A DNA stretch of 64,000 nt from Flavobacterium piscis (GTDB lineage: Bacteria > Bacteroidota > Bacteroidia > Flavobacteriales > Flavobacteriaceae). The DNA lies in contig NZ_LVEN01000008.1 of assembly GCF_001686925.1 (NCBI RefSeq), positions 124,001 to 188,000 on the forward strand, read 5' to 3'. This document shows positions 35,446-43,962 of this stretch, piece after piece. The translations under genes and the position numbers were made by a program. The number at the start of each line of letters is the position of its first letter. The stretch's first letter is position 1. The notes beneath the pieces were generated by a model. It searched no databases. It worked only from the letters and a program-made list of their open reading frames with translations, and was not told the origin of the DNA.

Positions 35446-38244
35446 TTAGTTTTGTTTAATTTCTCCTCCGCCCATCTTGCTGAAATCCCAGCTTACAGAG
35501 AATAAAAAGTATCTTTGGATAGTGGTATAAGTACTTTGGTTGATGTTTCCATTATAGGCCGAACGATTAAATCCTACATTTTGGTTCAAAAGATCTCTTC
35601 CCGTTATAGAAACTCGCAAATTATCGGTTTTAAAGAATTTTTTGGTGATAGATGCATTCCAGATAAAACGTTCAAAAGTTTCCTGAATCACTTGCGTTTT
35701 TCCATTATATTGATAATTACCATCTGTGCTAATTTCCAGTTTAAAAGGTAATTCTATACTCGTCCAGAAATTTCCATTAAAACCCCAGCCATCGCTATTA
35801 CTATTTTCGTTGATGCTTGCATTAGCAACGTTATAAGTGGGTCCGAAGCTGGTATTAAAATTGTATTTTTTTTCTTTATACTTTGATAAATTTAAATTAA
35901 AGGAATAAGTTGAATTTTTAGTTTCATTCAGTTTTGTATTGATGTAATTATAGTTTACATTTTTGTTGGCGCTTAAACCAATTCCTGCGTTCATGTCTAT
36001 AGCTTTGATTGTTTTGCCAAAATTAGTATTCAAAAAATAACCTGTTGTAGCTTTGTCTTTTAGGTTTACAAATTGAGAGATACTTTGTCCTCTATCATTT
36101 GTAACCACATTACTTATTATTGGATTTATCGTAAAATTGTACGTTGCATTAACCGAAAAATATTGATTGCTAAGTACTTTATACGAATAGTAACTTCCTC
36201 TAAAAATATTTCTAAAAGAAGGATCTAAATCTGGATTACCCAAAATCGTATTCAATTGGTTTTGATTGTTTCGTATCGGTTGTATTTGTTCTAATGTTGG
36301 CTGATCGGTGTTTCCGTTATACGACAAACGCAGTACTTCTCTTTGTTTAAAATTATATTGATAGTTGATCTGAGGCATGTAGTTGATAAATTTTCGTGTA
36401 AAATTTTCATCTGTATAAACATTATACTGTTTAAAGTTGACGCCGCTAAATTTAGAACCAAAAGAAAAAACAGTTTTATTTTTTTTGTAATTAAAAATCC
36501 CCCCAAGTTGATTTATCGTTTGGTCTAATTCATAATTATTACTAAAGACGGAATCCAGAACATTATAATTTCCATCCTTGGATTGATTAAAAGATTTACG
36601 ATCAGATTTTCCGTTACTTATGTTGAAGCCATAATTAAGAATTAAAGTCAGGCTTTTAGATAACGGTTCGGTATAGATTAAATTTGATTTAAAAGCTGTA
36701 TTGGTAATATTATTGACTTTATTTTGATCGACTACTTTGGTGCTGTCCGGACTAATTACGGATGTTGTAAAAAATTCAGCTTTGGAATTTAAATAACCAT
36801 CACTTTTGCTATTTGTACTCGACTGGCTTAAATTAAGAGATAATGTTCGGCCCGTTTTTTTAAGTCTTTTGGTTAATAAAGTATTTATATTAAATATTTT
36901 ATCATCAACATCATTTGTAGTTGTCTGTTTTAGATTATTCAATTGGTTACCTTGTTCATCAGTACCTTTTCGCATTTCTGCTTCACTTGAATTACTGTTT
37001 TTAAATAATCCATCTACGTTTAATTTTAAAGTTAAAGTAGTATCAATTTTAATTTCATAAGCCAGATCAAGTTTATTTTTAGTCATGTTTTTCTCAAAAC
37101 TCTTGTCTGAATTATTGTAAATGCTGCTGGAACTTAAATTTTGCTGGTTAATATCATTGCGATCTCCTGAAAGTTTGATATCGCCAATTTTATAATTTAC
37201 ATTGATAGATTCTTTATCGTTGTTCCATTTATTGTCAAAATGTATTCCGCCAGTTTGAGCTACCGGAATTCCTTCACCATTAAATTGACCATCCCAGCTA
37301 TCTAATTCATCATTTCCGCTACTTGTAAAATTAATACCGCCGTCATCAGCTACTTGATAACTGTTTTGGCCATATTTATCTTTGTCTCCCCATCCTAATC
37401 CTACTTGTCCTGTATTCCCAAAAATGCCATAAGCTGCTATTTTTTTCTTATCCCAAAACTTATTAAACATGGCTTGACCTTTGTAAAAATTATCAGTTCC
37501 TCCTCCGAGTTCTACTTTCCCGAAATGACCATTTTTTTTGTCTTCTTTAAGTTTAACATTTAGCGTTTTGGTTTTCTGGCCATCATCAATTCCTGTAAAA
37601 GCGGCCTGATCACTTTTTTTGTCGTACAATTGTACTTTATCAACCATGTCCGCACGTAGATTTTTTGTAACTAAAGTGGGATCATCACCAAAAAATTCTT
37701 CACCATCAACCAAAACTTTGGTTACAGTTTCGCCTTGAGCGGTAATTTTTCCATCCTTATCAATTTGTATTCCCGGGAACTGTTTTATCAGATCTTCCAC
37801 TTTTGCATTAGGTTCTATTTTAAAAGCTTTTGGATCGAATTCTAACGTATCTCCTTTGATTTTCATGGCGGCTCTATTGCCTTTTATAATTATTTCGGAT
37901 AGTAATCTTCCTTTATCAGCCAAATTAATTTTACCATAATCTTTGAGTAACTTTGTAGAATCAACAGAAAATTGATCTACAAAATCAGCATATTTGGGAT
38001 AAGAAACAAGTAAAATAAATTTACCGGCTTTAATATTATTCAATTCAAAATAACCATTTTCTTTGGCTCGGGTAAATTTTAGTAAAATGGAATCTTTTGC
38101 TCTTAACAAAGAAACTGATGCATTCGTTAAATTAGAATTGTTTATCGTATCTGTTACATATCCTTTAACTGTGCCTGATATTTGTGCCTGTAAAGTATTT
38201 GATAAAAAAAGAAAGCAACATAATAATAGTATTGTTTGTCTCAT
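35446..38244 (-). CDS. TonB-dependent-receptor-like outer-membrane beta-barrel protein
   Basis: Large outer-membrane protein (932 aa): signal peptide about 1-20, a carboxypeptidase-regulatory-like domain (about 25-110, GYFELNNIKAGKF), and a plug-like region (about 115-230) with PGIQIDKDGKITAQGETVTKVLVDGEEFFGDDP. The latter is the wording of the OMP_b-brl_3 / TonB-receptor relatives that accompany GLPGLI proteins. A long barrel ends in RYFLFSVSWDFSKMGGGE. It is probably not a SusC, since no SusD is present. Cargo is unknown. An inverted repeat at 38281-38309 and a perfect 17-bp palindrome at 38352 lie upstream. Confidence 0.88.
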   Translation of the reverse strand: MRQTILLLCCFLFLSNTLQAQISGTVKGYVTDTINNSNLTNASVSLLRAKDSILLKFTRAKENGYFELNNIKAGKFILLVSYPKYADFVDQFSVDSTKLLKDYGKINLADKGRLLSEIIIKGNRAAMKIKGDTLEFDPKAFKIEPNAKVEDLIKQFPGIQIDKDGKITAQGETVTKVLVDGEEFFGDDPTLVTKNLRADMVDKVQLYDKKSDQAAFTGIDDGQKTKTLNVKLKEDKKNGHFGKVELGGGTDNFYKGQAMFNKFWDKKKIAAYGIFGNTGQVGLGWGDKDKYGQNSYQVADDGGINFTSSGNDELDSWDGQFNGEGIPVAQTGGIHFDNKWNNDKESINVNYKIGDIKLSGDRNDINQQNLSSSSIYNNSDKSFEKNMTKNKLDLAYEIKIDTTLTLKLNVDGLFKNSNSSEAEMRKGTDEQGNQLNNLKQTTTNDVDDKIFNINTLLTKRLKKTGRTLSLNLSQSSTNSKSDGYLNSKAEFFTTSVISPDSTKVVDQNKVNNITNTAFKSNLIYTEPLSKSLTLILNYGFNISNGKSDRKSFNQSKDGNYNVLDSVFSNNYELDQTINQLGGIFNYKKNKTVFSFGSKFSGVNFKQYNVYTDENFTRKFINYMPQINYQYNFKQREVLRLSYNGNTDQPTLEQIQPIRNNQNQLNTILGNPDLDPSFRNIFRGSYYSYKVLSNQYFSVNATYNFTINPIISNVVTNDRGQSISQFVNLKDKATTGYFLNTNFGKTIKAIDMNAGIGLSANKNVNYNYINTKLNETKNSTYSFNLNLSKYKEKKYNFNTSFGPTYNVANASINENSNSDGWGFNGNFWTSIELPFKLEISTDGNYQYNGKTQVIQETFERFIWNASITKKFFKTDNLRVSITGRDLLNQNVGFNRSAYNGNINQSTYTTIQRYFLFSVSWDFSKMGGGEIKQN

Positions 38245-38351
38245 TAATGGGTTGTGGTTTTTTGAAAAGTAGACATTATTGTTCTATTCTATTTTTTGAG
38301 AAATAGAACTAAAATGCACTTGTTGCGTGATTTATTTTTGGATTAAGCAAG

Positions 38352-38368
38352 ATTGTAGATTCTACAAT
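38352..38368. promoter_or_regulatory. Perfect 17-bp palindrome ATTGTAGATTCTACAAT
   Basis: ATTGTAGA-T-TCTACAAT is a perfect inverted repeat 108 bp upstream of the barrel gene start. The half-site TCTACAAT also appears before susC (17,059) and near 51,540. It is a likely regulator binding site; the regulator is unknown. Confidence 0.45.
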
Positions 38369-38888
38369 AGAGATTGAAATAGCACCTTTTGATACAGGTT
38401 TGCTGAAGTATAGTGGCTTGATTTTATGATATTCATATTTTTTTTGCGAGGTTTTGGTTGTTAGTGCTGTAAGTTTTAACGATTTTGATTAATGATCGTT
38501 ACTATAATAGTTAAATTTTAATATAGGCCAAAAGTAAATAAAAATACTACAATATTAAAAAAGACTTTACTTTTATTGTCATGATTAATTATTTAGATTA
38601 ACAATCATGTTTTTTACCCATATATTTTCAATGTTAAGTTTAAATTCTTTGTTGAAAGTTCATCTATGTTGATTTTCGATTTCGTCCTGATTATAATATT
38701 TTAGATGGTTATGTTCTTCCACTTGATCTAATAAAATTATATAGTATAATAATGAATTTAGTACTCGGGCCATAATTTTGAAACCAAGTAAATATTGGGT
38801 GGTTAATTGCTGCATCGGAGAGATGCAGATTCGAACTTAAACATTTTAGACTTTGATTTTAGGATATTTAGTCTTTACAAAATGGCTT

Positions 38889-38912
38889 GTGCCCCGATTG
38901 TGTGACAAAACT
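38889..38912 (+). repeat. 24-bp direct repeat, left copy
   Basis: The sequence from GTGCCCCGATTG to GACAAAACT matches 43643-43666 at 19 of 24 positions in the same orientation (TGCC-CGATT-TG--ACAAAACT conserved). The two copies flank the AraC-to-RidA cassette. No recombinase gene lies between them. Confidence 0.4.
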
Positions 38913-39049
38913 AAACGGGTGAAATATCTTTAAAAACCGCCTTAACTTTTTGTGGTAGAAAAGGTATCAACTTCATTTTTCGTTATTCGCTCATACCTTT
39001 TTCGTTAGTATTTTAATTGCTTTTTAAGTTGCGATTTGCTCTTTAAATT

Positions 39050-40009
39050 CTATTTGATTTTTTGGAAGGATTTTGGCTTGGTTCCGATATGTTGTTCAAA
39101 AACTTTAGCAAAATGACTTAAATTAGAAAATCCCAGACTAAAACCAACTTGTGAAACAGACATTTCGTTTTCTTTTAGCAATCGGGCAGCTTCTTTCATT
39201 CTAAATTTTTGGTAATAACTAAAAAAACTGTCTCCAAATATTTGTTTAAATAACCTTTTAAACTTTGATTCGCTCATTCCTATTTGAGAAGCAAGATCTT
39301 TAATAATCGGAGGTTCACTAATTTCAGTTAAAATTTGATCTCTCACTTTATAAATTTTTTGAACATCGATTTGGTTCAGGGCGTGCGTGGTAGGATTTTC
39401 TCTTTTAAAAAGCTCTTTTAAAGTGAGATATATTAATTCTTCGGCTTTAATTTTAAAGAAAAAATCACTCAAAGAATCCCGAATTTCAGCTTGAATAATT
39501 TCCAAAGCTACTTGTTGAATTTTTGGAGAAATTACCTCTTCAAAAAGAATGGATTGTTCACTATCAATAATATTTTTAAAAATTTCATTATCGATATGTA
39601 ATCCTAAAGTTTTGGCTAATTTATCTGAATCAATTCCAATAAAAATAGAATTGAATTTGGTTCTGCCGGGATAAAATGTTTCAATATTTAGTTTTCCTTT
39701 AAAAATTTGAATCGAAGGCAAATCTTCTCTTGAATATTTATTTTTTGAATTAGCATCCGGAAAAATATTATTAAAAGAAAACAGTATTCTATTTAATGTA
39801 TTTTGACTTCCAAATCTCTTGGCAAGCAGATTATCATTAAACTCATAAAAACTTACAAGCATATTTATTGAATTGTCTAATCTAAATCCCATCAAATATC
39901 CTTTGCCTTTAGTTTCGGGTATTACTAATATTCCATTTTTTACTTCGGTACCTAATAAATCAGCAAAACCAGCTAAAAAACCGAATTCCTTTCTAACATT
40001 TAATTCCAT
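39050..40009 (-). CDS. AraC-family transcriptional regulator
   Basis: DNA-binding activator (319 aa). The C-terminal AraC domain shows IKDLASQIGMSESKFKRLFKQ, YQKFRMKEAARLL, and GFSLGFSNLSHFAKVFEQHIG, the two HTH motifs. The N-terminal 200 residues have no recognisable cupin or membrane segment. It is divergent from the amidohydrolase gene, with starts about 100 bp apart, so it probably controls the amidohydrolase-cupin-hydrolase-RidA cassette (inference from placement). A long ORF on its complementary strand was not seen. Confidence 0.88.
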   Translation of the reverse strand: MELNVRKEFGFLAGFADLLGTEVKNGILVIPETKGKGYLMGFRLDNSINMLVSFYEFNDNLLAKRFGSQNTLNRILFSFNNIFPDANSKNKYSREDLPSIQIFKGKLNIETFYPGRTKFNSIFIGIDSDKLAKTLGLHIDNEIFKNIIDSEQSILFEEVISPKIQQVALEIIQAEIRDSLSDFFFKIKAEELIYLTLKELFKRENPTTHALNQIDVQKIYKVRDQILTEISEPPIIKDLASQIGMSESKFKRLFKQIFGDSFFSYYQKFRMKEAARLLKENEMSVSQVGFSLGFSNLSHFAKVFEQHIGTKPKSFQKIK

Positions 40010-40108
40010 TTATTTTGACCTTTTAGAGCTTTTTTTGTGTCAAATGTAGCTATTTTAACCCTTATTGATTAGATAATTTTGCCAAAAGATAATTTAAAAA
40101 ACTACAAA

Positions 40109-41407
40109 ATGACTACTACTAAAAGTAAAGCCATTATAAACGCGAATGTTTTTGATGGTAAAAATGTGATTGGTAAAAAAAACGTTGTTTTTATTGACGG
40201 TGTAATTATTTCTGTTTCTAATGAATTGCCACATGATATAGATGAGGTGATCGATGGAACGGGATGTACTCTTCTTCCGGGTTTAATAGATGCTCATGTT
40301 CATACGTCAGTTGAATTTTTAAAAGATGCATTAAAATTTGGTATAACAACCGAGTTAGAAATGATGGGAGGTTTTACCAAAAAGGGACGTGATACGCAAT
40401 TAAAAGGAATCACTGATGCTGCTGATGTTCGTTCTGCGGGAATGGGTCTGACAGCTCCCGGGGGTCATCCTGACGAACTGATTCCTAAAGGGAATGGAAT
40501 CCCTGAATTTGTATTAAAAGAAATGGAGAAAATGAGCGAAGAAGAAAAGGCTGTATTTATAGCTGCTCACCAGGCCCAGAAAGAAGAAGAGGAATTAAGT
40601 CCCGATGTTACTTCACTTGAAGGAGCGATAGATTTTGTGAATCGTCAGGTAAATAATGGTGCAGATTATTTCAAAATAATGATTGAGGAAGGAACCGTAA
40701 TGAATGCACCGGGTTTGCCTGTTATTGAAACTCACGTATTAAAAGCAGCAATAGAAGAAGCCCATAAATTAGGTAAAATTGCCATAGCGCACGTTTTAAC
40801 AGCCGAAGCAGCAAAAACAGCAGTTGAAATTGGTGTAGATGGCCTGGCGCATTTATTTATCGATAGACCGGATTGGACGAAAGATCTTATCGAATCCATC
40901 GCCAGTAAAGGAATTTTCGTAACACCCTGTCTGGTATTGAATTCATCGATTATAGGAAATTCTGCCTGTCATGTTGCCCATGATGAAAGAGTTGAAAATA
41001 AATTAAATGAAGACTGGAAAATGACTATGTGTTCTTGTTTCAATACTTTTCCGGAAGGCAATATGGAAGATAACTTTAATAATGTGAAAGATTTACGAGA
41101 TGCAGGCGTAGATATACTTGTAGGAACAGATGTATCAGTACCGATGCCCCATTTAGGCGGCCTTGCACATGGCGTGAGCGTTCATCATGAAATGCAGCTG
41201 TTGGTAGAAGCGGGATTAAGCCCAATTGAGGCATTAAGATCTGCGACATCAGTAACTTCCAAACGATTTAATTTATCAGACAGGGGATTAATTGCAGAAG
41301 GAATGAGAGCCGATTTACTATTAGTTAAAGGTGATCCAATTGTAAATATTTCAGATTCTCTGTCTATAGTGGGTATATGGAAAGAAGGGGAATCTTATCA
41401 TAACTAG
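40109..41407 (+). CDS. Metal-dependent amidohydrolase (imidazolonepropionase-like)
   Basis: Amidohydrolase-superfamily enzyme hydrolysing a C-N or related bond at a metal centre. The N-terminal composite domain leads to DAHVHTSVEF, with His63 and His65 as metal ligands. YFKIMIEEG carries the usual carboxylated Lys, IAHVLTAEA and LAHLFIDR carry further His ligands, and VGTDVSVPMPH the catalytic Asp. There is no signal peptide, unlike the three genes that follow. I start at the ATG at 40109; an upstream TTG at 40079 would add ten residues with no support. It is divergent from an AraC regulator. Substrate is unknown. Confidence 0.87.
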   Translation: MTTTKSKAIINANVFDGKNVIGKKNVVFIDGVIISVSNELPHDIDEVIDGTGCTLLPGLIDAHVHTSVEFLKDALKFGITTELEMMGGFTKKGRDTQLKGITDAADVRSAGMGLTAPGGHPDELIPKGNGIPEFVLKEMEKMSEEEKAVFIAAHQAQKEEEELSPDVTSLEGAIDFVNRQVNNGADYFKIMIEEGTVMNAPGLPVIETHVLKAAIEEAHKLGKIAIAHVLTAEAAKTAVEIGVDGLAHLFIDRPDWTKDLIESIASKGIFVTPCLVLNSSIIGNSACHVAHDERVENKLNEDWKMTMCSCFNTFPEGNMEDNFNNVKDLRDAGVDILVGTDVSVPMPHLGGLAHGVSVHHEMQLLVEAGLSPIEALRSATSVTSKRFNLSDRGLIAEGMRADLLLVKGDPIVNISDSLSIVGIWKEGESYHN

Positions 41408-41488
41408 TCTCGCAGGATTTTATACTCCATAATACTGATAACTCCACTTTTGTCCACTTCATTACTCCGTTTGTCCGTTCGGGCTGTA

Positions 41489-41529
41489 TTGTCATTTCAA
41501 TACAAGGAATGCCTTGGTACTTTTGACAA
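41489..41529. promoter_or_regulatory. Imperfect inverted repeat in the amidohydrolase/cupin spacer
   Basis: TTGTCA at 41489 pairs with TGACAA ending at 41529, and ACAAGG with CCTTGGT inside. It lies 40 bp before the cupin start. It could be an operator or leader hairpin; no T tract follows. Confidence 0.35.
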
Positions 41530-41568
41530 GAAAATTAATAAATCAACAAATTAAATAAAACTAAAAAC

Positions 41569-41976
41569 ATGAAAACTTTAAATTTTGCATCGACCGCAGT
41601 TTCTGCCCTTAGCCTTTTAGCATTCATTTTTACAAGTACTGCTTCTGCACAACAATCAGGAATAAAACGGACTGATTTACAACGTTATGATCTTAGTGTT
41701 CCCGGATATGAAACGGTTCAGGCACGAATTGATTTTGAAGCTCATACCGCTTTTGGAAAGCATTCTCACCCGGGTGAGGAAGTTATTTATGTCCTTGATG
41801 GCGTATTAGAGTATGAAGTTGAAGGTCAGTCTCCTGTTACTTTAAAGGCTGGAGAAGTACTTTTTATTCCGGCAGGCGTAGTGCACTCTGCAAGAAATAA
41901 CAGCCACGCAAAAGCTTCGGAACTGGCAACATATATAGTAGAAAAAGGAAAGCCAATTCTGGTAATGAAAAAATAA
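41569..41976 (+). CDS. Exported cupin-domain protein
   Basis: Small beta-barrel protein (135 aa) with a Sec signal (about residues 1-28, ending TASAQQ). The cupin motifs are complete: HTAFGKHSHPGEEVIYVLDG (metal-binding His residues and Glu) and FIPAGVVHSARN (third His). Cupins of this size bind a metal and may act as small oxygenases, isomerases or carbohydrate-responsive proteins. Export is notable because stand-alone cupins are usually cytosolic. It lies between the amidohydrolase and an exported alpha/beta-hydrolase on the same strand, with a 136-bp gap to the latter. Confidence 0.85.
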   Translation: MKTLNFASTAVSALSLLAFIFTSTASAQQSGIKRTDLQRYDLSVPGYETVQARIDFEAHTAFGKHSHPGEEVIYVLDGVLEYEVEGQSPVTLKAGEVLFIPAGVVHSARNNSHAKASELATYIVEKGKPILVMKK

Positions 41977-42112
41977 ATTATAAATAAAATTTATAAATAC
42001 TAAAAATTATTAATTTGATTTATGATTAAGAAAACCGCAATTTTGTCCTGTCAATAAGAAATGACAGAAATAAAAATCAAAATTTTAAAATAACAATTAA
42101 AACACAAAAGAA

Positions 42113-43030
42113 ATGAAAACCAATTTAAAAACAATCGTAACAACAAGCTTCGCCATTTTTTTATTAGCAGTAACAACTGCATTCTCTCAAAGCCAAAGAA
42201 AACCTGCAAGCCTTGGAAGAGAAGAGTATATTGAAGTAGAAAAAAATGTAAAATTGCATGTTACTGATTTAGGAGAAGGAAAACCAGTAGTACTAATTCA
42301 CGGATGGCCATTGAGTGATGCCATGTACGAGTACCAATATGCAGAACTTATCCAGAAAGGATACCGCGTTATCGGAATTACCTTAAGAGGTTTTGGATTA
42401 TCAGACAAACCGGGTGGGGCATATAACTATGATGTTTATGCAGATGATATTAAAGTGATTCTGGACAAACTTAAAATTGAAGGAGCAACAATCGGCGGAT
42501 TCTCTATGGGAGGCGCAACAGTGATTCATTATGTAGCCAAATACAATGCAGCCCACGTTTCAAAACTGGCATTGTTTGGTGCAGCAGCTCCGTTATGGAC
42601 TAAAAGAGCCGACTTTAATTATGGTTTTTGGACAAAAGAAGATGTAAACGGTCTTATTGCCCTTAATAATACTAACAGACCACAATTGTTTGAGAATTTT
42701 GGAAAAATTTTCCCGGCCAATGAAACAAGCGTATCTGCAGGACAAGGTGAATGGCTTGGAACTATTCAGGCACAGGCTTCTCCATATGCAATGGCAGAAT
42801 CTATGAAAGCGCTTCGTGATACTGATTTAAGAGAAGATTTGAAAAAAATCAAAATTCCAACTCTTATCCTTCACGGAACACAAGACAAAATATGTTCTTA
42901 TGAATTGGCTGAGCAAATGCATAAATCAATTGCCAATTCAACTTTGGTTCCATTCGAGAAAAGCGGTCATGCCTTGTTTATTGAAGAGCTTCCGAAATTC
43001 AATGCCGAATTGATCAAATTCATAAAATAA
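42113..43030 (+). CDS. Exported alpha/beta-hydrolase
   Basis: Alpha/beta-hydrolase with a signal peptide (about 1-25, ending TTAFSQ). Oxyanion loop LIHGWPLSD, nucleophile elbow GGFSMGGAT with Ser131, then the acid in LHGTQDKI and the catalytic His in EKSGHALFIEE, so the triad is intact. The sequence is closest in style to the arylesterase/non-haem haloperoxidase group (GWPLS and LRGFGLSDKP are typical). At 305 aa it is complete. It follows the cupin gene and precedes a RidA-like gene after a weak hairpin. Probably an esterase or lactonase in the periplasm. Confidence 0.88.
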   Translation: MKTNLKTIVTTSFAIFLLAVTTAFSQSQRKPASLGREEYIEVEKNVKLHVTDLGEGKPVVLIHGWPLSDAMYEYQYAELIQKGYRVIGITLRGFGLSDKPGGAYNYDVYADDIKVILDKLKIEGATIGGFSMGGATVIHYVAKYNAAHVSKLALFGAAAPLWTKRADFNYGFWTKEDVNGLIALNNTNRPQLFENFGKIFPANETSVSAGQGEWLGTIQAQASPYAMAESMKALRDTDLREDLKKIKIPTLILHGTQDKICSYELAEQMHKSIANSTLVPFEKSGHALFIEELPKFNAELIKFIK

Positions 43031-43045
43031 ATAAAAGCAAAATCA

Positions 43046-43080
43046 GGAAAGCTGTCTTTATATGATGGCTTTTCTTTTTT
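43046..43080 (+). terminator. Weak terminator between hydrolase and RidA-like genes
   Basis: GGAAAGC (43046-43052) pairs with GCTTTTC (43068-43074, one G-T), followed by TTTTTT. It would allow partial read-through into the RidA-like gene 19 bp later. Confidence 0.55.
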
Positions 43081-43098
43081 AATAAATAAAAATAAACA

Positions 43099-43611
43099 AT
43101 GAAAAATATAACAACCTTTGTATTACTACTATTGAGTTTTAATTTGTTCGCACAAACTCCCGAGCAAAAAATAAAGCAGTTGGAAATTGAGTTGCCACAA
43201 ATACCAGAATCGTTAGGAAGTTATCAGGATATGGTAAAAGTTGGAGATCTTGTATTCCTTTCGGGAAAAGGACCATTTAAAGCAGATGGTAAATATATTA
43301 CAGGTAAAGTAGGGCAAGACTTAACTGCGAATGAAGGTTATCAGGCTGCCAGGTTATCGGCTATAAATCAGCTGGCGATACTTAAGCAGACTTTTGGAAG
43401 TCTTGACAAAATAAAAAGGATAATCAAAGTAAATGGTTATGTACATACTGCCGATTCCTTTACGGACCAATCAAAAGTAATGAATGGTTTTTCGGATTTA
43501 TTAATTGAAGTATTTGGCGAGCAGGGCAGACATGCGCGTACTTCTGTTGGTGTATTTACACTTCCGCAAAATATGGCAGTTGAAGTAGAAATGATTGTTG
43601 AGATAAAATAA
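43099..43611 (+). CDS. Exported RidA/YjgF-family protein
   Basis: RidA-type trimeric fold (170 aa). Domain landmarks are LVFLSGKGPF, GQDLTANEGYQAARLSAINQL, IKVNGYVHTADSFTDQSKVMNGFSDL, and the ending GRHARTSVGVFTLPQNMAVEVEMI. RidA proteins normally deaminate reactive enamine/imine intermediates in the cytosol; this one has an N-terminal signal (about 1-18, ending LFAQ) and a longer N-terminal arm, so it belongs to the exported subgroup. The Arg of the active-site SRSV/ARTSVGV region is present. It is last in the cassette with amidohydrolase, cupin and hydrolase genes. Confidence 0.86.
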   Translation: MKNITTFVLLLLSFNLFAQTPEQKIKQLEIELPQIPESLGSYQDMVKVGDLVFLSGKGPFKADGKYITGKVGQDLTANEGYQAARLSAINQLAILKQTFGSLDKIKRIIKVNGYVHTADSFTDQSKVMNGFSDLLIEVFGEQGRHARTSVGVFTLPQNMAVEVEMIVEIK

Positions 43612-43642
43612 CTGCTGAATTTCTAGTTTTCAAAAACACCAT

Positions 43643-43666
43643 TTGCCACGATTCTGCCACAAAACT
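43643..43666 (+). repeat. 24-bp direct repeat, right copy
   Basis: TTGCCACGATTC...ACAAAACT, 19 of 24 matches to 38889-38912, same orientation, 32 bp after the RidA-like stop. The remaining spacer to 43962 (about 300 bp) is A+T-rich with no gene. Confidence 0.4.
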
Positions 43667-43962
43667 CAAAGTGTAGCTTTCTGTCCTTATTAATGATCTA
43701 TGAATTTGTATCATATGTACTTTAGCATTTTATATTATTTATATTACGAAACTAATTTATGGAAGTATTATTTGTAACCTTATAAGCTTCTTTAAACAAT
43801 CGTATTGGCATGTGACATCGAAGAGGATAACAGAGTAAATCTATATATTGCGATATTTTTTCTTATAAAAAAATCTTTACTATAGAATCAAACTTACCAA
43901 TTTACATAATCAATTATAATGCGTAAATTCTTTTTTGATGGGTATTTTTACTTAGACACACA

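Larger units (their letters stand above)
38245..39049. other. 800-bp spacer with operators and a repeat end, no gene
   Basis: Very A+T-rich and without a convincing ORF. It contains the inverted repeat GTTCTATT...AAATAGAAC (38281-38309), the palindrome at 38352-38368, one copy of a 24-bp direct repeat (38889-38912), and a weak AAAAGGTAT/ATACCTTTT hairpin (38959-39001) after the AraC gene. The promoter of the 35,446-38,244 gene should lie here, but no clear -7/-33 pair was identified. Confidence 0.5.

Noticed and set aside
40079..40108. Upstream TTG start for the amidohydrolase
   Set aside because: The ten added residues are lysine/asparagine-rich and not family-like; the ATG at 40109 begins at the normal N terminus.
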